Assembly (NCBI RefSeq): GCF_028693135.1
Contig: NZ_JAQUVZ010000019.1
Span: 1-61,813, forward strand
Length of the DNA stretch: 61,813 bases
Direction: 5' to 3'
Source: Methanosarcina sp.
GTDB taxonomy: Archaea > Halobacteriota > Methanosarcinia > Methanosarcinales > Methanosarcinaceae
The translations under genes and the position numbers were made by a program. Positions 8,009 to 16,620 of the stretch are shown in pieces (within the stretch, counting starts at the first letter, position 1; each line of letters opens with the position of its first letter). The notes below the pieces were generated by a model. The model ran no database searches. It saw only the letters and a list, made by a program, of their open reading frames with translations, and had not been told where the DNA came from.

Positions 8009-9589
8009 ATGAAAAGCAAAGACCACCGTTACATCCCGAACCCGAGGGAATTCACGCATGAAATCGCAGAGGAAACGAAAGTAATTCGCCGAGGAATCAC
8101 TAACGGAATCACGCGTATTTATTACCCTCTAGATTTCTGGCACAACCATTCCCTTAAAAACATGAGCTATCAGCTTCGTGATTTACTTGAAAAAAAGCTC
8201 TGGCTAAAGATCCTCATAAGCATGATGCTTGGAGTATTTATGGGGCTTTTTCTCGGCCCTTTTGGAGGGTATGTTGACCCGGCCTCTGCAGAAATCATAG
8301 GAGAATGGATTGCTCTTCCGGGTTATATTTTCCTCGGGCTTCTGAAGATGATTGTAGTCCCGCTTGTTTTTGCCTCCATTATTCTTGGGGTGGCTTCAAG
8401 CCAGAGTATGAGCGCCCTCAAAAAGACAGGGCTTTCAACAGCGGTTTATTTTGTGATAACGACTGCAATTGCAACTGCTATTGGTATTGGAATGGCGCTT
8501 TACATTCATCCAGGGCAGTATATAAGTGGAGACCTTATTGAAAGTGCAATGGGAAGCGGAGTTCAGGTAGACTCCACTGGTTTGAGTTTCGATCATTCAA
8601 TTCTGACTATTCCCTCATCACTTATCGGAGGCCTCCTCCCTTCGAATCCTCTTGGGGCTCTGGCTAATGGAGAAATGCTGCAGGTTGTGATCATTGCAAT
8701 AATCATAGGTGTTGCTCTTGTATCCCTGAATAAGGACCAGTCAACTCCAATGGTCAGCTTTCTGAACTCTTTGCAAGCTGTCTGTATGATAGTGGTCAAA
8801 TGGAGCATGTCTCTTGCCCCGATTGCAGTTTTCGGGCTTCTTACCAAGTTTACTATCAAACTGGGCATCGATGCCCTTCTCGGAATGATGGTATATGTGG
8901 GCACAGTACTTGCAAGCCTGTTGCTCCTTATGTGCCTGAACCTCTTTATTGTCACCGTTGTTGCAAGGTATAATCCCTTTGAGTTCCTTAAAGCTATCCG
9001 GGACGTTATGCTCCTTGCTTTTTCTACATCCAGCTCGGCTGCAGTTATGCCCTTATCTATCAAAACCGCGGAAGAAAAGTTAGGGGTCAGGTCTTCTATT
9101 TCACAGTTCGTAGTCCCTCTCGGAGCTACAGTAAATATGAATGGGACTGCGCTTTATCAGGGCGTAGCTACAGTCTTTCTGGCTGAAGTATTCGGAATAG
9201 ACCTCGGGCCTTTCCAGCTCCTTGTTGTAATGGTCATGGCTGTTGCAGCATCCATAGGGACGCCTTCGATTCCGGGGGTGGGAATTATTGTCCTTGCCCT
9301 GATTCTCAACAGCGTCGGGATTCCTACAAGCGGAATAGCTCTCATAATGGGAGTGGACAGAATTCTTGACATGACCAGGACTGCAGTGAATGTAGCGGGA
9401 GACCTTGTTGCCTGCAAGGTTATGGACCGCTGGGTTGGAGAAGAAGTTAAAGAAAAGGCTGATAAAATAGCCGATACAAAAGTTGAAAAAGCCCCCAAAG
9501 AAAAAAAGGAGGAGAAAAAAGAGGACAATAAGAAGGTAAATAAAGATATTACAGCGTCGGAATACTCAAATATACAATTTCTAACGTAA
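8009..9589 (+). CDS. dicarboxylate/amino-acid:cation symporter (DAACS family)
   Basis: A membrane transporter of the GltP/GltT/DctA family, moving glutamate, aspartate or C4-dicarboxylates with sodium or protons. Seen: AFSTSSSAAVMPLS (the serine-rich hairpin), NMNGTALYQG, GTPSIPGVG (second hairpin) and MDRILDMTRTAVNVAGD, all hallmark substrate- and sodium-binding motifs in the correct order, with about eight hydrophobic segments. The first about 50 residues and the Lys/Glu-rich C-tail (about 490-512) are extras compared with typical members of about 420-430; the ATG at 8162 (MSYQL) is an alternative start closer to family length. The specific substrate cannot be read from sequence. A lone gene, convergent with the oxidoreductase genes. 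Confidence 0.9.
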   Translation: MKSKDHRYIPNPREFTHEIAEETKVIRRGITNGITRIYYPLDFWHNHSLKNMSYQLRDLLEKKLWLKILISMMLGVFMGLFLGPFGGYVDPASAEIIGEWIALPGYIFLGLLKMIVVPLVFASIILGVASSQSMSALKKTGLSTAVYFVITTAIATAIGIGMALYIHPGQYISGDLIESAMGSGVQVDSTGLSFDHSILTIPSSLIGGLLPSNPLGALANGEMLQVVIIAIIIGVALVSLNKDQSTPMVSFLNSLQAVCMIVVKWSMSLAPIAVFGLLTKFTIKLGIDALLGMMVYVGTVLASLLLLMCLNLFIVTVVARYNPFEFLKAIRDVMLLAFSTSSSAAVMPLSIKTAEEKLGVRSSISQFVVPLGATVNMNGTALYQGVATVFLAEVFGIDLGPFQLLVVMVMAVAASIGTPSIPGVGIIVLALILNSVGIPTSGIALIMGVDRILDMTRTAVNVAGDLVACKVMDRWVGEEVKEKADKIADTKVEKAPKEKKEEKKEDNKKVNKDITASEYSNIQFLT

Positions 9590-9645
9590 AACCCTTTTTC
9601 CGAAAATGATCTTAATTTACTTTTTGGGTATAACTTAAGGGTTTT
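9588..9645. terminator. inverted repeat between convergent genes, terminator-like
   Basis: AAACCCTT (9588-9595) is complementary to AAGGGTTT (9637-9644). T-runs follow each arm, so it could serve the symporter and oxidoreductase genes, which converge here. Confidence 0.35.
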
Positions 9646-9708
9646 TTAACTTATAAGATATTTAACCTTAATTTGAGGACTTTCAGGCTGTAACAGCTTT
9701 GAGGGAAC

Positions 9709-11472
9709 TTATACTCCTCTTTTTTCTTTATACATTTCAATTGATTTCCTGACTGTTTCTTCTTCGAGCTTTCCTGTGGTAGAGGTTGTCTCAAAGAACC
9801 TTTTCGGGAGAGTGAGGTTTTCGAATCTGAAACCGAATTTCGTCTTAAGCTCGTATTTTTTTCTGAAAATATCCCGGCCCAGTTCTTTCAAATCCTCTTC
9901 AGTTTTCTCTATCCCTATGCACTTAAGGGCCTGAACCATATTTTCGTATGTATAGACGTTCCTCGCAAAGAGGCAGGCAACCATGCAGTTCAGGACACTG
10001 CGGCGGTCTTCTTCATCGATAATGTAGTCAACAATTTTCTCATCCGATATTGGCTGGTTAAATGCTTTCTGGTCTGCGGAATAACCTGCATTGTCCAGGT
10101 GGGAGTGCCGGGCTCCAACAGAAAGCCCAAGTATGTTTCCAAGCCCTGTGTGGTAGCCGGGAATCTCCAGCCCACCCAGTCGGATGGCAAAATCTTCTCC
10201 TCCATATTTTTTTGAGGCATAATCCACCCCTTTTCCGAGGGCTGAATAGAATTCGTTAGGAGCCTGGACTACAAGCTCTATTGCCCGAAGGTACGCTGCT
10301 TTGTCTCCCCAGGAAAGTTTGAGCCCCAGGGTCTCTTCAGTGGATATATTCCCGCGCTGCTGCATCTCGGTTGCCCAGGCGAGTACAACTCCCATGCTGA
10401 TTATATCGACCCCGGTTTTTTCACATAAATCAATAAGTTCAAGCACGGCTTCTGGGTCTGCAACTCCAAGATTTGAGCCAAGCGCATAGATTAGTTCGAA
10501 GTCATAGGAAACGTTAAGGGTTTCATATTCATGAGCTTTTGAGAATGGGCGCTTTAGCATGGCTATATGGACGCAGCCTATGGGACAGCCGGCGCAGGAC
10601 ACCCGCCGGATCAGGTATTTCTCCGCAAAATTCTCCCCTGAGATATTTTCTACACCCTCAATGGAGGTTGCCTGCAGGTTCCGAGTTGGAAGACCTTTGA
10701 GTTCGTTTAAGACCAGGATGTTTTCGCTTGTGCCAAGGTTGTGGTACTTTTCCATCAGCCCTGTTTTTACAATCGTTTCGTAAAGTTTCCCATACATTTT
10801 CCTGTAGGCATTGTGGTCAGGGCTTTTAATTTCCCTGTTTCCTGCAACCAGAATAGCTTTAAGCTTCTTTGCCCCAAAGACTGTCCCGAGCCCGAGGCGC
10901 CCGAAGTGCCTGTAGGTGTCAACGTTTACACTTGCATACGTGATACCGTTCTCTCCTGCGGGACCTATCCTGATAATGCTGCGCCTTCCTGCTCCGGGCT
11001 CTACCCTGCGGAGGACCTGCCCCACATCAATTGCAGAAGAAAGGTTCCATATGGAAGATGCATCCCTGAAAGTAACCTTATCATCGTGTACCGTCACATA
11101 CACAGGATACCTGGAAGAGCCTTTGATAACGATTGTTTCGTACCCGGAATAGCGCATGGACATGGCCAGGTGCCCTCCTGCATAGGACTCTCCGAGTTCT
11201 CCGTTAAGGGGGGAGCGGAACAATGCAACGGTTTTGGTACAGGTCGGATACACGCCTGAAAGAGGGCCTGTGCTGAAAATGATTGGCATGTCAGGATCAA
11301 GAGGACCTGTGCCTTCTTTATATTCTTCGAGCATGAGGTTCGTGGCAACTCCTATGCCTCCCAGGTACTTTTCATAGAGGTCTGGCCTCTCCTCAACGTG
11401 ATAACTCTGGCTGGTCAGGTCAATGTAAAGTATGTTTCTAAGGCCCGGAATCGCATACTGCTCTGTTGTCAT
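9709..11472 (-). CDS. aldehyde ferredoxin oxidoreductase family, tungstopterin enzyme
   Basis: A 587-residue AOR-family enzyme, expected to oxidise aldehydes (or reduce acids) with ferredoxin at a tungsten bis-pterin centre. Seen: the N-terminal LRNILYIDLTS start of the family, the pterin-binding stretch GRLGLGTVFGAKKLKAI (191-207), the cluster ligands C293-x2-C296-x3-C300, a later cysteine (C496 or C500) as fourth ligand, and the ARHSHLDNAGYS loop near the second pterin. Length is close to the usual 600. It overlaps the upstream ferredoxin gene by four bases (ATGA), so the two are translated together. The aldehyde used is not predictable. Confidence 0.88.
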   Translation of the reverse strand: MTTEQYAIPGLRNILYIDLTSQSYHVEERPDLYEKYLGGIGVATNLMLEEYKEGTGPLDPDMPIIFSTGPLSGVYPTCTKTVALFRSPLNGELGESYAGGHLAMSMRYSGYETIVIKGSSRYPVYVTVHDDKVTFRDASSIWNLSSAIDVGQVLRRVEPGAGRRSIIRIGPAGENGITYASVNVDTYRHFGRLGLGTVFGAKKLKAILVAGNREIKSPDHNAYRKMYGKLYETIVKTGLMEKYHNLGTSENILVLNELKGLPTRNLQATSIEGVENISGENFAEKYLIRRVSCAGCPIGCVHIAMLKRPFSKAHEYETLNVSYDFELIYALGSNLGVADPEAVLELIDLCEKTGVDIISMGVVLAWATEMQQRGNISTEETLGLKLSWGDKAAYLRAIELVVQAPNEFYSALGKGVDYASKKYGGEDFAIRLGGLEIPGYHTGLGNILGLSVGARHSHLDNAGYSADQKAFNQPISDEKIVDYIIDEEDRRSVLNCMVACLFARNVYTYENMVQALKCIGIEKTEEDLKELGRDIFRKKYELKTKFGFRFENLTLPKRFFETTSTTGKLEEETVRKSIEMYKEKRGV

Positions 11473-12002
11473 TTTTCCCCCTCAGGCTCTTTTTCCCCGG
11501 AATCTTTTTCTCCGTAAAGATCTTTATGGGATGCAGTAGGGCTTTCCGGACCTGTATCTTCAACCGGGCTCGTATCCGTGACTTTTAATTCTCCACTGTC
11601 TTCGACCTCAATCATTTCAAGTACATCATGCGGGCAGAACTTTGTGCAGACCCCGCAGTGTTTGCAGATTACTGCTTTTTTTTCCGCATCCAGATGAATT
11701 GCCCCTACTATGCAGGCTTCGATACAGTTTCCGCAGCCGTTGCAGATTTCTTTGTTGAAAATGACTCCTCCCCCTTTCCTTTTGGTCAGCGCGCCAACAG
11801 GGCAGGCCCTCATGCATGGAGGATCAACACAGGCATGGCAGACAATTGCATTGTAAGGAGTTTCGATTCCACCGCTGGTCTGGATGTTAATTCTGCTGTT
11901 TTTCAAAGATATGGTATCGTACCAGGTCCTTGCACAGGCCATCATGCAGGAATAGCAGCCTATGCAGCGGGCCGGATTTGCAACTTTTAACCTTTTTGCC
12001 AT
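11469..12002 (-). CDS. polyferredoxin subunit (four 4Fe-4S motifs) partnering the AOR
   Basis: A 177-residue electron-transfer protein with four cysteine groups: CIGCYSCMMAC, CHACVDPPCMRAC, CNGCGNCIEAC and CKHCGVCTKFC, enough for four 4Fe-4S clusters. It resembles the iron-sulfur subunits of AOR and DMSO-reductase-like complexes. The C-terminal about 45 residues are acidic, Ser/Thr/Pro-rich and probably disordered. It lies first in a two-gene operon with the AOR (4-bp overlap), so it likely carries electrons between that enzyme and a ferredoxin pool. GGGTGG precedes the ATG. Confidence 0.88.
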   Translation of the reverse strand: MAKRLKVANPARCIGCYSCMMACARTWYDTISLKNSRINIQTSGGIETPYNAIVCHACVDPPCMRACPVGALTKRKGGGVIFNKEICNGCGNCIEACIVGAIHLDAEKKAVICKHCGVCTKFCPHDVLEMIEVEDSGELKVTDTSPVEDTGPESPTASHKDLYGEKDSGEKEPEGEK

Positions 12003-12046
12003 TACGTTCCCACCCTGGATTCCCTTTTACGAAAAATAGGTCCCTT

Positions 12047-12058
12047 CGTTTATATAAT
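12047..12058 (-). promoter_or_regulatory. TATA box for the ferredoxin-AOR operon
   Basis: On the minus strand ATTATATAAACG lies about 45-55 bases before the ATG at 12002, allowing a short leader with its GGGTGG ribosome site. Confidence 0.4.
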
Positions 12059-12294
12059 GTAGCATTGAAATACAGCAGCAATCGAGCCTTGGATTTATTG
12101 AAAATTTGAAAAATGGTAAAGATTTCCTGCGTTGTATTTGATATATTATATATTAAGACTGAATTGAAATAAACCGCCCCTTGAATGTAAATAGAAAACT
12201 CTTTATTCTCGGAGCCCATAATAGGATATAGGATTCCTAGTTGTTGAATTGTTGTATAAATAGCTATCGGAAATATTTGGTCTGGATGGTTTAT

Positions 12295-12411
12295 ATGCTA
12301 CAAGATGAGATAATACAGCACAACAAAATGATGCAGCAGAACAAATTGATAATTGGTACTTTTAGTTTACTGTTCATTTTGTTGGCGCTTATCAGTTTGT
12401 ACTGGATCTGA
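12295..12411 (+). CDS. 38-aa single-helix membrane microprotein
   Basis: A tiny frame, MLQDEIIQHNKMMQQNKL followed by a hydrophobic helix (IIGTFSLLFILLALISLYWI) that ends the protein. The N-terminus is polar and Gln/Asn-rich. An in-frame ATG at 12286 would add three residues. A TATA-like GTATAAATAG lies at 12253-12262. The helix closely resembles that of the 26-residue product at 23944-24024 (both N-x-L-I-(I/V)-G-T-(F/Y)-x-L-L-F-x-L-L-A), and the DNA is similar too. The two genes sit at the two edges of the mobile island. Function is unknown. Confidence 0.55.
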   Translation: MLQDEIIQHNKMMQQNKLIIGTFSLLFILLALISLYWI

Positions 12412-12473
12412 CTTTACTGGATCTTACCTCAAACCCGGTGGATTGAAGCTCAGACGCAAAAAGCGTTGCAGAT

Positions 12474-12677
12474 ATGGAACCGGGTATTTTCTTTGTGGTT
12501 CCAATCAGTTTCCAGAATTTCATCCTGTACCTCAGGACTTCCAGGGTTTCCCTGGGCTTTTCCCAGCAGGTCGTACAGGTTGATAATGGTTCCAGCTTAT
12601 TGGCAGGCCCTGCAGAAGACGTTGTAGAAAAAAGGATCTGGCCCAAAACAACGGAAAACGACTCATCATTACTTTAA
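12474..12677 (+). other. unassigned open frame in the 12412-12956 gap
   Basis: A 67-residue frame beginning MEPGIFFVVPISFQNF is open here, but the minus strand is also open (12392-12646), no ribosome site is evident and I recognise neither product. The in-frame codons just upstream (after a TGA at about 12443) also read like protein, so this could be a broken gene. Beyond it, 12680-12956 is AT-rich with a short tandem repeat. Confidence 0.2.
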
Positions 12678-12782
12678 CAGGCCCTGAAGGCAAAGGAGGC
12701 GAAAAAGAAATTTGAGTTTCAGGAGACGAGAAAGAAATTTTATTTTTCTTCGATTTAAGAATTACTTTTTTCGAATAGAATT

Positions 12783-12860
12783 TTTCAGAGTTACTTTTTT
12801 CAAACAGCATATTTCAGAGTTACTTTTTTCAAACAGCATATTTAAGGGTCACTTTTTTGG
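12783..12860. repeat. 29-bp direct repeat, two full units plus a degenerate third
   Basis: Two identical 29-bp units (12783-12811 and 12812-12840; each contains CAGAGTTACTTTTTTCAAAC) are followed by a partial variant at 12841-12860. They lie just before the IS1634-type remnant. Confidence 0.8.
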
Positions 12861-12981
12861 ACATAACAGACTTTCCGCATATCTCGGATTATTATTCAGA
12901 CATTTTTATTGGAAAACTGTAAATACTGTAACTTGCTATTGAATTTTTGAATTTTTATGCACATTACTACTAACGCCCTGG

Positions 12982-14182
12982 GGTCGTGTCCGTGAGTTAT
13001 TTAACAGGCACTCTAAATCCCAATAGTTCACCTAAATTCCAAATATGATCTGTAAATTTTTCTGCCATTGCTGGTGTTCTATATCCCCATCGCCTATTCC
13101 CACAATTTATCTTTATTTTTAGTGAATCATGAGGTTTGACAAAGTTATACCATGCTTGGAATAAATCCAATGCCTTTGTATGCATCCTCATTTTTTTACT
13201 GAAATTCATTCCTCTCCGTATAAATCTTGCAAGAGAGGCTCGGATTGTGAGGTTAAATCTTTCTACATAGGATGTACCAATATATCCGTTTTCTTCAATT
13301 TCAAGCATTTTTAATATATCCTTTTTATTACCAAAAACGATGTTCTTAACCGTTTCAACCACTGTCTCCCCCACCTTTTTCTTTTCAATTTTAACATATT
13401 TCAAGTCTTCTGGAGGAATCAATCTTGGAAGTGGTTTTCTGCCTATACCTTTGTATGGAGGAACTTCAAGAATTCCATAAATATTTACCAATCCTTCTTC
13501 AAAGGGATCCCAGTCATCTGAAGTAAACACCGGAGTCAAAGATGATTTTGAACGCATCTGTTCAACCATAGCAAATAACTCCATAGCATCTTTAGAAGTT
13601 CGACTTCCTTCATGATGACATAGAAACAGCCTCGTATCGCTTTTCATAGCTGTCAATGAGTAGACATCGCCATACTCTTCGGGGTCATAATCTTTCAAGT
13701 TTTTTTGTTTTTTTTTATGAATTCCCAAATCTCATCGACCTCTACTCTTGTTAAGTTGAGATCTTGTAGAAAATACTTTGTAACTTCTTCACAATGGGTT
13801 CCTGCAATTTCAAGCCATTTTGAGATTGTATCTTTATCGTGCCCAGTAGCTCGCGCTACTCCACGAATGCTTCCTTTTTCAGGAATCATTGAAAGTGTTC
13901 TTAGAACTTCTTTTCGGGGAGTATCAAGTCCGAAAAATACTGTACCTCTTGTTTCGCTAAAGTAACCCTTGCATGTCCTGCACTTAAGAAGTGCACGATT
14001 GTCTTTACCATACCTTTGTTTGATGACGATATTTCCATGGTCTTGTTTCCCATAATCTGGACACTCTTCGTTCCAGCACCAAAATTGTGACAAATCTATT
14101 TCAGATGCCATTTTCACACACCTGAAATAAGATATATAATTGAAGAAATATAAAATTATGGAAATGACTCACGGACACGACC
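12982..14182. mobile_element. IS1-family insertion sequence, complete, with 8-bp target duplication
   Basis: A 1201-bp element with perfect terminal inverted repeats GGTCGTGTCCGTGAGT (12982-12997) and ACTCACGGACACGACC (14167-14182). It is flanked on both sides by CGCCCTGG (12974-12981 and 14183-14190). It encodes one transposase in two overlapping frames on the minus strand. The clean repeats and duplication show a recent insertion. Confidence 0.93.
12997..14117 (-). CDS. IS1-family transposase made by -1 frameshifting
   Basis: Two frames encode one protein. The first (14117 to 13695, 140 aa) has a zinc-ribbon-like start (CWNEECPDYG, CRTCKGYF) and a helix-turn-helix (GSIRGVARATGHDKDTISKW), then VDEIWEFI. 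The second (to 12997, 243 aa) continues in the -1 frame with the DDE-type core, including TSYVERFNLTIR and MNFSKKMRMHTKAL. At the junction the minus strand has nine A, a C and seven A, a classic slippery sequence (plus-strand 13700-13716). The fused product of about 370 residues should be the active enzyme, and the upstream frame alone a regulator, as in IS1. Confidence 0.85.
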
Positions 14183-15783
14183 CGCCCTGGACCATCACGG
14201 TATAGTTTGTGGAATTTTCGATGAACTTGAAATTGGAAGTATTATAGATGAAGTGCTTCCCAAAGTTGGGCAGCATAAGTTAGCTCATTCAATAGTAATA
14301 AAGGCAATGATTCTTAATTGCCTTGGATTCACTGACAGTCGCCTTTACTTGTACTCTCAATATTTTGAAAATCTTCCCGTTGAAAGATTACTTGGTCCTG
14401 GAGTTAGTGCATCAGATCTTACTGCTGACGTTTTAGGGCGAACTCTTGATAAGATATACGAAGCAGATCCGACTTAATTGTTCATGAAACTTTCCATGAA
14501 AATGATGGAAATTGTGAACCTTAAGGTAATGCAACTTCATTGCGATGATACCAATTTCAGCGTTCATGGAGACTATGAACCTGAAGATAGTAGCTCTGCC
14601 ATTGAACTCACTTATGGTCAGGCAAAAGATAAGATATATGATTTGAAGCGTTTTTCATGGGGATGATTGTAAATCAGTATGGTATGCCATTATTTACGCA
14701 GGCTTATTCTGGAAATTCATCCGACAAAGAAACCATAGTAGAAGCCATGAAAAGACTTAAAGAAAACATAGAATTCCCTGATGATGTTTATTTCATAGCT
14801 GATAGCTCTCTGTATTCTGAAGGTAATGTCAAAGCATTAAAAGACATGAAGTGGATCACTCGTGTTCCCTCAACTATAAATCTTTGTAAAAAGCTACTGA
14901 TTTCTGACATTGAGTTTAAACAGGGAGAAGATCCACGCTACTCGTTTTATGAAACAATGGTTGAATATGGTGGCATAAAACAAAAATGGGTAGTTGTTCA
15001 CTCCACCGAGATGCATAAAAGAAAAGACATTACGCTTGAAAAGAAAATAAAAAAGATAGTCAAGGAAGCTCAGAAAGATCTTAAAGAGCTTAAAAAAATA
15101 GAGTTTACATGTGAAGAGGACGCAAGAGCAGCTCTGAAAAGATGGAAGAAGAAGAACCCTTACTGTTTGCTGGAAACAGTTGACATCTCCACAATCTCAA
15201 AAAGAGAAAACGGTAAGAAGGGCAGACCAAAAAAGGGTGAAAAACTTGTCACTCATTATGTTGTAGATGCAAAAGCTATCAGGAATGAAGAACTCGTACA
15301 GCATGAAAAGAAGTACCATGTAAGATTTATAATCGGAAGCAGTGACCTGGATCTTGATTCTGAAGAGATGTTGGAAAAATACAAAAACCAGAGTAAAGTG
15401 GAAAAGGGATTCAGGTTCATAAAGGACAAAAGTTTCAGGGTTTCGGAGGTTTATCTTAAGAAACCCGAAAGAATTGAAGCATTGCCAATGATCATGGTTT
15501 TAACTCTGATGGTTTACTCGGTAGCAGAATGGAAGCTTAGAGAAAAACTAAAAGAAACAGGGGAATCAATACCGAATCAGGTTAAAAAACAAACTCAAAA
15601 GCCGACGTTGAAATGGGTTTTCATGCTGATGAGGGGGATTACGGAAGTGGAAGTAAAAACGAAATCAAAAACGAAAATTCAAGTTGCCAACCTGGATGAG
15701 ATTAAGGAGAAGTTAATAAGGTTGATGGGAAAGAGTTGTGAAAAATACTATTTTTGAGATGAGGGTATAGGCTCATTAACTAA

Positions 15784-16023
15784 AAAATCTCAAAGGTTTC
15801 AGGTAGCACAAGTAGCGGATGCTATTATGGAATTCAGGAAATACCAATCATACAGTATGAAAAATGTGGGACACTAATAAGTTCAGTTAGTGTTGTGCTA
15901 AAAAATCAACGAATTGCCATTAACAAAGGTCAATTAGAATTGGAAAGTTGGCCATTTAATAAAAATAATGTTATTTTTGTGGATATTTGCGGAATGTCGG
16001 ATGACATTTCCAGGCAAAAATAG
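15784..16023 (+). pseudogene. orphan C-terminal gene fragment (79 codons) after the IS1634 remnant
   Basis: From 15784 to the TAG at 16023 an open frame without a start codon reads as good protein (for example VVLKNQRIAINKGQLELES and NVIFVDICGMSDDISRQK). It begins right after the end of the IS1634-type remnant, so it is best read as the 3' end of a host gene cut by that element. I do not recognise the family. Confidence 0.4.
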
Positions 16024-16121
16024 TTCAGGTTCTCAAAGCTGAAAAAATCGCATATTTTACTCCAAAAATGATGGTACTGTGCAAAATAACTTGTCGCTGA
16101 GTTAAATAGGAAGCTATTTAT

Positions 16122-16300
16122 GGCTCTTCGCTGTTTTATATGGATTGAAAATAATTATATAGTCAGAAAGTTATCATGTAAAAAAAACAAACATCGATCT
16201 TGCATGTGATATCCCACAACAAATGTTGTAAAATATTGGGCATGTTACTTTCACATTCAGGAAGTATATATGAATTACCCACTCGAAACAGCGAAGAGCC
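16122..16300. mobile_element. ISL3-like MITE (179 bp)
   Basis: A perfect 15-bp inverted repeat, GGCTCTTCGCTGTTT at 16122-16136 and its complement at 16286-16300, brackets 149 bp of AT-rich non-coding DNA. GGCTCTTCG is the typical terminus of ISL3-family elements, so this is probably a non-autonomous derivative. I could not see a clean 8-bp target duplication. Confidence 0.6.
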
Positions 16301-16620
16301 GTTTAAGGTTTCAAGCTTTCCTGAACTTACTCCATTTTACAGCTTACTTCCTTGTGAACGATATATAATATGGTTCTGTGTAATCTACGGAATTGGGATA
16401 AATATTCGATAGGCTTCGAAGTCGTTAAAGAGTCAACCACTGTCAACTACACAGTACCTTTTTTGCTATGTTCACTTTGCAGTTTCGCCGGGTTCCCGTA
16501 TCTACCACAGGTAGATTGCTGTATTCAGCTGGGAACCAAGACAAAAAAGAGTCAATCAATAGGTTGAACCACATCACGAAAAGGATGTTAACTCATTTTT
16601 GCTCTGGCGATCTGCTCAAG
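16301..16620. other. intergenic stretch without a supportable gene
   Basis: Short overlapping frames exist (16200-16412, 16370-16567) but none has a ribosome site or recognisable product. The region is the 3' flank of the P-47-like pair. Confidence 0.4.

Larger units (their letters stand above)
12957..15757 (+). pseudogene. IS1634-family transposase, interrupted and decayed
   Basis: An IS4-superfamily (IS1634-type) transposase that starts with ATG at 12957, runs to 12981, is broken by the IS1 element at 12982-14182, and resumes at 14191 after the duplicated target. Rejoined, the start reads MHITTNALDHHGIVCGIFDE. Two further lesions are visible: an in-frame TAA at 14475-14477 and a one-base deletion near 14655, after which the frame continues as MGMIVNQYGMPLFTQAYSGN (14657 on). 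Catalytic-core landmarks remain (HCDDTNFSVHGDY; FIADSSLYSE; KVEKGFRFIKD near the C-terminus). Not functional. Confidence 0.85.

Noticed and set aside
10741-11259. 172-codon plus-strand frame
   Set aside because: Shadow of the aldehyde oxidoreductase gene; the translation is low in conserved motifs and rich in scattered cysteines.
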